Below, piece after piece: positions 1 to 5,225 of a DNA stretch of 5,225 nucleotides; positions within the stretch are counted from its first letter, which is position 1; each line of letters opens with the position of its first letter. The position numbers and the translations under genes are program-made. The DNA comes from a bacterium (GTDB lineage: Bacteria > Bacteroidota > Ignavibacteria > Kapaibacteriales > UBA961): the NCBI GenBank assembly GCA_022844575.1, contig JALHLL010000229.1, positions 1 to 5,225 on the forward strand, read 5' to 3'. The notes beneath the pieces are model-generated. The model was not told the DNA's origin. It saw only the letters and a list, made by a program, of their open reading frames with translations, and did no database searches.

Positions 1-327
1 GCACTTGCAATTTTATAGAATGTATATAAGGGGCCCCCCAAGAACCCCACCTGTTGCCCCGTTACAATTGCAAAGGAATTTCCGGATTGTATGAATGTCA
101 AATTGTTTTTTTGTTTTTTCGGTAATGTCTGCATGAGACATTGTAAAGTTCAACGCGGCTGAAAGATTTGTACGCGAGAATTGAGAAGCCGCGTGAAGTA
201 GTTCCTCTTCCGTTTGGGTATTATAGTATTGATTTGGAAAGCGTGAGAGGATGAACTCCTTTCTTTCAATAAAATCACAAAAGAGAGAAGAGAATCCCTT
301 AAGAGAACGAAAAGGTATTGATGTCAT
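1..327 (-). CDS. bshC: Bacillithiol biosynthesis cysteine-adding enzyme BshC, N-terminal part, frameshifted and cut by the window edge
   Basis: BshC is the cytoplasmic enzyme credited with the last step of bacillithiol synthesis, adding cysteine to glucosaminyl-malate. The ATG at 325-327 opens a frame starting MTSIPFRSLKGFSSLF, which fits the IPFR-x-L-x-G-(Y/F)-S-x-LF opening of BshC proteins. This frame runs in register to about residue 72. It then drifts into nonsense and stops at 13-15. From about position 111 downwards the next frame encodes NSFAIVTGQQVGFLGGPLY followed by TFYKIAS, the Rossmann-like nucleotide-binding core that is the family's best signature, and it stays open to the edge. 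Dropping one A from the A7 or A6 run (plus-strand 106-112 or 114-119) fuses the two into about 108 continuous residues, out of an expected 500-550. The break could be a sequencing or assembly error, a true pseudogene, or a site of transcriptional slippage. There is no Shine-Dalgarno sequence before the ATG. It is divergent from the gene at 448. Family identity is strong; functional status is unknown. Confidence 0.85.
106..119 (-). other. Frameshift site in bshC (A7 and A6 homopolymers)
   Basis: On the coding (minus) strand this is A6-C-A7. The upstream BshC frame enters at codons Glu70-Lys71-Thr72, and the downstream BshC frame lies one base further on. Losing a single A in either run restores a continuous protein (ADITEKTKNNLTFIQSGNSF). 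Homopolymers of this length are common places for indel errors in sequencing and for polymerase slippage in the cell. A -1 ribosomal shift does not help, because that frame meets TGA at 98-100. Confidence 0.8.
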
Positions 328-367
328 GATATAAATTCGGAAGGTAAAGATATAAAGTACAGAATGA

Positions 368-383
368 AAAATCGAATGATTTT
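368..383. repeat. Short inverted repeat AAAATC-GAAT-GATTTT
   Basis: This is a perfect 6-bp dyad with a 4-base spacer near the middle of the bshC/sulfatase divergent gap. It could be an operator for either gene or a weak hairpin. It is AT-rich and short enough to be chance. Confidence 0.3.
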
Positions 384-439
384 CCTAATTTTACGAAATG
401 ATAATATTGATACTTACTTTCATTTAAGAAACGACGTAT

Positions 440-444
440 AAGGA
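440..444 (+). promoter_or_regulatory. Shine-Dalgarno-like AAGGA before the sulfatase-like gene
   Basis: AAGGA ends three bases before the ATG at 448-450, which is close but usable. It supports that ATG as the start. The other three starts in the window show no comparable motif. Confidence 0.35.
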
Positions 445-447
445 AAA

Positions 448-2331
448 ATGAAATTGCCGTTTGGTTTTGGCACCAACCGATTGAAGTCTGCCTCTTGGTT
501 ATGGGCTTTTATAGTCTTTCATCTTCTGGACTGGTGTATATATAGTGTTCGCATCCCCGTTACCGTGTGGAACGGTTATGTTTATAGTATTAATATAATG
601 TTGAGTTTCCTTTTGTTTGCTTCAATCGCATATATAATGCGTGCATTACCGAGTAGAAGCCAAAAGATAGCATCTATTGTTGTAGCGTTCGGACAAACAT
701 GGATTATAGCGTCGCATTATTTTATTTTTAGTGCTTTAGGCGAAACGGTTAATGTTTCGATGTTGAAGTTTGCTATTGATAATCCGACATACTATGCCGG
801 ATTTATTAATACATATCTATTAAATAAGAATGGTGTTTTCTTTTTAGCACTGTGGTGTATTTGTACTTTTGTATGGTATCCTAAACAAAGTTTGGCGTAT
901 AGCGCAGAAAAAAGAAAAGTTTTTTATATAAGTATTGCCGTACTTAGTCTTCTTTTGCACTTTATAATTTTAAATCAGGTACGAATAGTAATAAAGGGCA
1001 AAAAAATATCGGCGGATGTAGCATTGGTATTTGCCCTAAAGAATTATTTGAGATATTTTTTTGAAGCGGATAAATATGGGCAAAAATTGCATCCTGCCGA
1101 TCATAAAAAATGTTTACATGGTGTGCAATGTTGCAGTAACAAAGAGAGTAACAATGAGAACTGGAACATACTTATAGTGGTTAATGAATCATGGGGAAAA
1201 AACTATGTATGGCTGTATGATAAAGCAGATAATTGTATGCCCTTTTTTCGTTCGTGGGTAGAAAATGAACCGGATAATTTTCTTGTTTATCAATCGGCAT
1301 TCAGTAACTCCAATGCAACCGATGTGAGTATGCCTTCATTATTAACGGGTGTACCGCCTTGGGAGCCGAATGAAAAACTTCATACGGCACCTTTTGTTTG
1401 GAATTGGGCAAGCACTCTCGGTATGAAGACTTTTTTTGTCAGTTCACAACATTTCTCTTGGGCTGATCTTGATGACTTTTTCTTTTCTTCACCACCCGAA
1501 ATAACTGTAAATGCAGATCGGACTCCATTGCCTAAAGCAAATGATTTGGGTGTTGATGACATAGCAATGACACAGTACGTGGCGAGTGCATTAGATTCAA
1601 TTCCACCTAAAAAGAGATTTTTAGGTATTTATCATACAAATGCTCTTCATGGACCATTTCAGCAGCATAGCGATTATTTAGAGAATCAACCGAACTTTTC
1701 AGTAAAATATGAGAATGCCTTATATATACTTGATGCTTCGTATAAAAAAGTATATACTTTGTTGAAGAAAAAAGATATGCTGGAAAATACGATTATTATT
1801 TTCACTTCAGACCATGGAGAAACGGAATTCGCTACACATAAGCCGGGGCGTGTGAATTCTTTTTATGACGATATAATGTCCATACCATTTATGATATACG
1901 TACCTCCGCGTTGGCGAAGGCAAAACTCCGAGAAGTATGCTATACTCCGTGCAAATGAAAAGAAGCAAATATGTAATATTGATATTGTACCGACAATTCT
2001 TGATTTCTTGCATTTTCCGCCTGAAGCAAAAAATAAAGCATCGTTATCGGGTAAGTCCTTACTTTCACCGATAGAAGATAGCCGATATGTTTTTGCATCC
2101 AATACAAACGATGTTCGACATTGGGGTGATGAGGGATTTGGTATTTATGGTAGTAAGTTCCATATGGTATATAGCACACAGGAACCCATTGGTGTCTATG
2201 ATATCAAAAGCGATTCAAGAGAAAAGTATAATAAATGGCAAATTCTACCTGATTCCGAAAAAAAAGTTTTTTACAGAATCATTGATTCAATAGGTCATTT
2301 TAAGCGAATAGCACGGTCGAAAAGTATGTAA
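448..2331 (+). CDS. Membrane-anchored sulfatase-like transferase (phosphoethanolamine transferase / LTA synthase type)
   Basis: This 627-residue protein has the architecture of alkaline-phosphatase-superfamily envelope transferases such as EptA, OpgE and LtaS: about five N-terminal membrane helices, then an extracytoplasmic catalytic domain. Hydrophobic segments lie near 15-36, 45-65, 73-97, 128-144 and 157-177. The catalytic domain starts near 238 (WNILIVVNESWG). Expected metal-site and nucleophile residues are Glu247, Thr291 in NSNATDVSMPSLLTG, His396 and His401 in HTNALHGP, Asp455-His456 in FTSDHGE, and His464. By family knowledge, Thr291 would carry the phospho-substituent taken from a phospholipid head group, and zinc or manganese would be bound at Glu247/Asp455/His456. 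Cys222, Cys228, Cys229 and Cys263 lie in or near the linker and could form disulfides. The spacing of Glu, Thr and Asp-His is close to EptA, so transfer of phosphoethanolamine to lipid A or another glycan is plausible, but the acceptor cannot be read from sequence. A phosphoglycerol transferase or a true sulfatase is possible. It is transcribed alone and converges with the prolyl oligopeptidase 29 bases downstream. Confidence 0.85.
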   Translation: MKLPFGFGTNRLKSASWLWAFIVFHLLDWCIYSVRIPVTVWNGYVYSINIMLSFLLFASIAYIMRALPSRSQKIASIVVAFGQTWIIASHYFIFSALGETVNVSMLKFAIDNPTYYAGFINTYLLNKNGVFFLALWCICTFVWYPKQSLAYSAEKRKVFYISIAVLSLLLHFIILNQVRIVIKGKKISADVALVFALKNYLRYFFEADKYGQKLHPADHKKCLHGVQCCSNKESNNENWNILIVVNESWGKNYVWLYDKADNCMPFFRSWVENEPDNFLVYQSAFSNSNATDVSMPSLLTGVPPWEPNEKLHTAPFVWNWASTLGMKTFFVSSQHFSWADLDDFFFSSPPEITVNADRTPLPKANDLGVDDIAMTQYVASALDSIPPKKRFLGIYHTNALHGPFQQHSDYLENQPNFSVKYENALYILDASYKKVYTLLKKKDMLENTIIIFTSDHGETEFATHKPGRVNSFYDDIMSIPFMIYVPPRWRRQNSEKYAILRANEKKQICNIDIVPTILDFLHFPPEAKNKASLSGKSLLSPIEDSRYVFASNTNDVRHWGDEGFGIYGSKFHMVYSTQEPIGVYDIKSDSREKYNKWQILPDSEKKVFYRIIDSIGHFKRIARSKSM

Positions 2332-2350
2332 AATGCTAATTATTGGTTAA

Positions 2351-2367
2351 GAAGTATAAACTACTTC
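2351..2367. terminator. Possible weak bidirectional hairpin at the convergent gene ends
   Basis: GAAGTA and TACTTC pair perfectly around the 5-base loop TAAAC, within the 29-base convergent gap and the first codons of the opposite gene's 3' end. The hairpin overlaps the prolyl oligopeptidase stop codon (2361-2363). The stem is only 6 bp, GC-poor and has no U-tract on either strand, so it is a candidate mainly because of its position. Confidence 0.22.
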
Positions 2368-4445
2368 ATTCCCAAGTTATTCATAACAAACCGCCACTTA
2401 TAGGCAATATCATCAATTTGCTGTTGTATTGATTTTCCGGAGCCATGTCCGCTATCAAATTCCATATACAATAAGGCGGGATTTTTTTGTGCCTTATTAT
2501 TCTGTACTGCCGCTACAAACTTTTTTGCATGAAGCGGATCAACACGCACATCATTTTCACCTGCCGTTACAAAAAGCGCGGGTAGTGATTTATCGTTCGG
2601 AATATTATGATATGGCGAATATTGCATAATATTCAGAAAATCCTCTTTTTTATCAGGGTCGCCATATTCAGGTATCCAGAATCGAGCTATAAGAAATTTG
2701 TGAAAACGTACCATATCAAGCAAAGGAACCGAACTGACTGCAACCTTGAATAAATCGGGTCTTTGAGTTACAACAGCACCGACCAATAAGCCGCCATTAC
2801 TTCCGCCTTCACATGCTAATTTTTGTGTTGATGTATATTGTTCCTTTATTAAATATTCCGCGCCGGCAATAAAATCATCAAAAGTATTTTGCTTTTTAAA
2901 TTGCATACCGTTCTTATGCCATGATTCGCCATATTCATCGCCGCCTCTTATTCCGGCACGCGCATAAACACCACCGCGATTGATAAAGGAAGCCATTAAG
3001 CCGATAAAGGAGGGTGATATTCCATTATTAAATCCGCCATATCCGTATAATAAAGTCGGGTTATTTCCATTAAGAACTAAACCCTTTTTATGGACTATAA
3101 ACATAGGCACTTTTGTGCCGTCCTTACTTGGGTAAAAAACAATTTTTGCCTCAATATTATCTGTGTTTATCGGTGATTTTTCCTGATAAACGAAAGTCCA
3201 TGTAAGTGTTTTGCCATCTAATTTATACAATTTACTTGGCGACGTAAAGGAAGTGAGCGAAACATAAATCATGTTTGTTTCTTCGTGATAGCTTGTACTG
3301 CCTACATTTCCGAGTTCGGGTAAACTTAATTCCTTAATGAAATTTCCTGAAAAATCATAGACCAAAATCCTGCTTAGTATATCTTTTTTATCGCGAACAA
3401 GAATATAATCGGATGTAATTTCAAAACCTTCCAGCACCGTTTTACTTTCGGGAATAAGGGTTTTCCAATTATGGAATTCCGGCTTATCAATATCGGTTAC
3501 CATTATTGTATAATTAGGTGCTTTATGATTTGTGAAGAAATAGAGTTTGTTTTTCCATAAAAACGGATAAGTACGAAATTCTTTGCTCGAATATATTTCT
3601 TTGGGTTCATCATTTGATTTGGCATTTCGTATATGCATTGTATTGCTAAGAAAATCGCCTTTTGTAAATATGGTAAAATTATCTTTTGATGCAGTGTCTT
3701 TCAAATCATAAACATAAGCAATATCCTTAGCATCATTCGGAGCGATAAGAAATTGTGCCTTTTCAAGGGGTTCACCCACTTTTAGTTTATATGTTTTTAT
3801 CGGCTCCTGTTTGGCTACAATTTCTTTGGAACGAATGCTTATATAGGCATAATCCTCATCTGCCGCCCAATCCCAACCATTTATATTGTGATACTCTTGC
3901 CCGATTTGTTTACCGCTTTGTACATCAATAAGCCGAGCAATATTTATTTCGGACCCCTTCGTTTGTGTACCTATACAAACTCTATCGGCTTTAATGGTGA
4001 ACTCCTTAAATGCTATTGCCGTTTTGCCTGAAGGGTCTAAAGAAAGGGGATTAAACAAAACACGTTCGGTTCCGTTCTTTTCTCTTATCATAAGCGTTGA
4101 TTGTGATTCATTTTTTGCGCGCTTATAAAAGAATTCTTTATCATAGACAAAAAAAGGAGCTGATACGATTTCTCTTTCCAAGTAGCTGCGAATTTCCTCT
4201 TCAAGCCCCGAAATTTGAGGTAATGTTTTTAAGTATTGAACCGTTGAATTATGCTGTTCATGAGTCCACTCCTTTACTTTCGGGGAGTTTTTGTCCTCAA
4301 GCCAACGATAATTGTCTGTTATAAGAGTGCCGTGAACTGTATCCGTTATAGGGTGTGCTTCCGTTTTGGAATGAATAATACCCTGTGCATCCGTGTGTTG
4401 ATATGATAAGAACATGAATAGAAGAACGAAATAAATGAGGTGCAT
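2361..4445 (-). CDS. Secreted prolyl oligopeptidase (serine peptidase family S9A)
   Basis: The 694-residue protein matches prolyl oligopeptidase along its length (pig enzyme about 710), an enzyme that cuts short peptides after proline. Residues 1-20 look like a signal peptide (hydrophobic core IYFVLLFMFL, likely cleavage after TDA20), placing it in the periplasm or outside. There is no lipobox Cys, and the n-region oddly lacks Lys or Arg. Residues about 28-75 match the N-terminal segment (YRWLED at 46-51), about 90-430 the beta-propeller, and about 435-694 the alpha/beta hydrolase. The catalytic triad is Ser549 (GGSNGGLL), Asp632 (GENDVRVDP) and His667 (SGHGSGK). Tyr469 in YGYGG fits the oxyanion tyrosine, Trp590 the residue that stacks on substrate proline, and Arg634 the P2-binding arginine. 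ATG 4443-4445 is the start because in-frame stops lie a few codons upstream with no other ATG between. No Shine-Dalgarno sequence is visible. Every key residue is present, so it should be active, probably in peptide scavenging. The gene stands alone on its strand. Confidence 0.96.
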   Translation of the reverse strand: MHLIYFVLLFMFLSYQHTDAQGIIHSKTEAHPITDTVHGTLITDNYRWLEDKNSPKVKEWTHEQHNSTVQYLKTLPQISGLEEEIRSYLEREIVSAPFFVYDKEFFYKRAKNESQSTLMIREKNGTERVLFNPLSLDPSGKTAIAFKEFTIKADRVCIGTQTKGSEINIARLIDVQSGKQIGQEYHNINGWDWAADEDYAYISIRSKEIVAKQEPIKTYKLKVGEPLEKAQFLIAPNDAKDIAYVYDLKDTASKDNFTIFTKGDFLSNTMHIRNAKSNDEPKEIYSSKEFRTYPFLWKNKLYFFTNHKAPNYTIMVTDIDKPEFHNWKTLIPESKTVLEGFEITSDYILVRDKKDILSRILVYDFSGNFIKELSLPELGNVGSTSYHEETNMIYVSLTSFTSPSKLYKLDGKTLTWTFVYQEKSPINTDNIEAKIVFYPSKDGTKVPMFIVHKKGLVLNGNNPTLLYGYGGFNNGISPSFIGLMASFINRGGVYARAGIRGGDEYGESWHKNGMQFKKQNTFDDFIAGAEYLIKEQYTSTQKLACEGGSNGGLLVGAVVTQRPDLFKVAVSSVPLLDMVRFHKFLIARFWIPEYGDPDKKEDFLNIMQYSPYHNIPNDKSLPALFVTAGENDVRVDPLHAKKFVAAVQNNKAQKNPALLYMEFDSGHGSGKSIQQQIDDIAYKWRFVMNNLGMK

Positions 4446-4575
4446 AATACTATTTGGTGTAGTGAATATTGTCGATGCTTATTACATCGTCGAACTATAC
4501 ATCAAATGTCATTGCCATCGTATGGGAATGATTGTGCTAATTTAAGAGATTGAAATATAAAGAAAAATCAGTACT

Positions 4576-4653
4576 TTATCTTACTTTTTCGGATCGGTGA
4601 GATATAATTAACATATCTTAATGGTTTTTTATAAGATAAAACTTATCTATAAA
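4576..4653. repeat. Cluster of TAAGATA-type inverted repeats, possible operator region
   Basis: The word TAAGATAA or close variants recurs in alternating orientation: TTATCTTA at 4576-4583, AGATAT at 4600-4605 facing ATATCTTA at 4613-4620, and TAAGATAA at 4632-4639 facing TTATCTAT at 4643-4650. The last pair forms the best hairpin: AGATAA-AAC-TTATCT extends outward by five more pairs (4628-4632 with 4649-4653) past one bulged A. The two dyad centres lie about 32 bases apart, close to three helical turns. No U-tract follows on either strand, so a terminator is unlikely. The cluster sits 131-208 bases upstream of the prolyl oligopeptidase start. AT-richness makes partial chance matches likely. 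Confidence 0.4.
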
Positions 4654-5141
4654 CAAATGGAATGGTATGTTTGGTATGATGTGTGAAATTGAAAAGGAAA
4701 GGTGGCTTGGTGTATTACCTGTTTTGCAGAACACATAGCAGACGAAACGGTCTTAGCGGAGTCTTTTATCGGATCTGTTGTTTGTGGCAATGATGATAGG
4801 TGTAGTTATTATTGCTTCGTTTTCACACATAACGTACATTGTAGGTTACCGGAGCAATGAGAGAAGATAAAGCCAATGAGATGGTCGAAAAAAGAATATC
4901 AACTAAAGTTTTACGGACTCATCATCTTCTCAAAGTAGCAATGTATAGGTTGTTCAAGGCAGTACCACTTCAATGCACGATAAAGTTTGTTTTACATCCG
5001 TATTATACTTTGACATTTGTTAGCTATTCTGTGGTGAATATCTGCCATTTTTGAATTAACTTTTGTTATGTTTCCCATTACTTTGGGTAGTAGTCATTTG
5101 ATACGTGTATTGTTTTTTCGGTGTTTAGGTTGCAAAATGTG

Positions 5142-5160
5142 CATAGCGTTTTTTGCTATG
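5142..5160. repeat. Small hairpin CATAGC-GTTTTTT-GCTATG upstream of the partial transporter gene
   Basis: This is a perfect 6-bp stem around a 7-base T-rich loop, ending 25 bases before the ATG at 5186. If the gene is transcribed from further upstream, it would lie in the 5' leader. It could be an operator or a leader stem-loop, but the stem is short. Confidence 0.3.
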
Positions 5161-5185
5161 GTGAAAATTTTACAGTGTAGAAACC

Positions 5186-5225
5186 ATGGAAATTTGGAAG
5201 TTTTTAGCCGGACTTGGTTTTTTCT
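5186..5225 (+). CDS. Probable Na/Pi cotransporter family protein, first 13 codons only
   Basis: The ATG at 5186-5188 starts MEIWKFLAGLGFF, which runs off the right edge. This closely resembles the opening of bacterial Na+/phosphate cotransporter (PF02690, NptA/PhoU-type) proteins, which commonly begin with Met-(Asp/Glu)-Ile-Trp-x-x-Leu-Ala-Gly-Leu-Gly-x-Phe-Leu-Phe-Gly-Met. Such proteins sit in the inner membrane and import phosphate with sodium. No Shine-Dalgarno sequence precedes the ATG. With only 13 residues visible the call rests on one N-terminal motif. Another frame, from ATG 5068, also stays open to the edge but shows no family resemblance. Confidence 0.55.
   Translation, partial: MEIWKFLAGLGFF

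Larger units (their letters stand above)
328..447. promoter_or_regulatory. Divergent intergenic region between bshC and the sulfatase-like gene
   Basis: These 120 bases must hold the promoters of two divergent genes unless the genes are read through from outside. They are AT-rich. I see no good match to sigma-70 boxes or to the Bacteroidota TTG/TAnnTTTG pair. The nearest is TATCTTTA on the minus strand (353-346), seven of eight positions of TAnnTTTG, but it has no clear upstream TTG. A perfect 6-bp inverted repeat lies at 368-383. The region is called from gene arrangement, not from a recognised site. Confidence 0.4.
4446..5185. other. Long divergent intergenic region without a recognisable gene
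   Basis: These 740 bases separate the prolyl oligopeptidase from the partial plus-strand gene at 5186, much more than the 120- and 29-base gaps elsewhere. All six frames are broken by stops. The longest ATG-started frame (4857-5054, plus, 65 codons) has no recognisable motif. A cluster of AT-rich inverted repeats lies at 4576-4653 and a small hairpin at 5142-5160. Some short frames between 4679 and 4938 read like protein pieces, which may mean an eroded gene. Promoters for both flanking genes are expected here, but I cannot place them. I see no tRNA or known riboswitch. Confidence 0.6.

Noticed and set aside
98..119. Programmed -1 ribosomal frameshifting at the A_AAA_AAC-like run in bshC
   Set aside because: The -1 frame reaches TGA at 98-100 almost at once and does not enter the conserved BshC core. 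The needed change is +1, or loss of one base.
407..442. TTGATA (407-412) and TATAAG (437-442) as a sigma-70 promoter for the 448 gene
   Set aside because: The spacer is 24 bases, too long, and the -10 would overlap the Shine-Dalgarno-like AAGGA only a few bases before the start codon.
1380..2293. Several 60-79 codon frames on both strands inside the sulfatase-like gene
   Set aside because: They are shadows of a long coding region with clear catalytic motifs, and none has a recognisable product.
2429..4324. Plus-strand frames of 66 and 75 codons inside the prolyl oligopeptidase gene
   Set aside because: They lie antisense to strongly conserved peptidase coding sequence and have no motifs of their own.
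4603..4608. TATAAT as a -10 box on the plus strand
   Set aside because: There is no acceptable -35 at 16-18 bases (TTACTT at 4581-4586 is poor), it lies inside the inverted-repeat cluster, and no plus-strand gene starts nearby.
4857..5054. A 65-codon plus-strand frame with an ATG start in the long intergenic region
   Set aside because: It shows no recognisable motif, no ribosome binding site and no protein-like composition. The more protein-like pieces nearby lie in other frames.
5068..5225. A plus-strand frame from ATG 5068 that stays open to the right edge
   Set aside because: It overlaps the start of the MEIWKFLAGLG frame at 5186 in a different register. The latter matches a known family opening; this one has Cys-rich text resembling nothing I know.

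Overview
The window looks like ordinary chromosomal DNA of an AT-rich Gram-negative-type bacterium, most likely from the Bacteroidota/Chlorobiota/Ignavibacteria side of the tree. This is an inference. It rests on bacillithiol synthesis (BshC), an exported prolyl oligopeptidase, a five-helix alkaline-phosphatase-superfamily membrane transferase, and the absence of a Shine-Dalgarno sequence before three of the four genes. The BshC core reads TGQQVGFLGGPLY, which resembles the TGQQ-type enzymes more than the TGHQ type I associate with Flavobacteriia.

Layout: (1) 1-327, minus strand: the N-terminal third or less of bshC, running off the left edge and broken by a one-base frameshift in a homopolymer at 106-119. 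(2) 328-447: a 120-base divergent gap. (3) 448-2331, plus strand: a 627-residue membrane sulfatase-like/phosphoethanolamine-transferase-like protein. (4) 2332-2360: a 29-base convergent gap. (5) 2361-4445, minus strand: a complete prolyl oligopeptidase with a signal peptide and all catalytic residues. (6) 4446-5185: a 740-base divergent gap with a cluster of AT-rich inverted repeats and some broken reading frames but no gene I can name. (7) 5186-5225, plus strand: the first 13 codons of a probable Na/phosphate symporter that leaves the right edge.

Strands alternate gene by gene, so no operon is visible and the genes need not act together. The shared theme is only loose: two envelope or periplasmic enzymes, one cytoplasmic thiol-synthesis enzyme and one probable transporter. 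I found no mobile element, CRISPR array, tRNA or rRNA.

The most informative observation is the bshC frameshift. The tracts in both frames are recognisable as consecutive parts of one BshC protein, and removing a single A joins them. I see no convincing sign of a previously undescribed system here.
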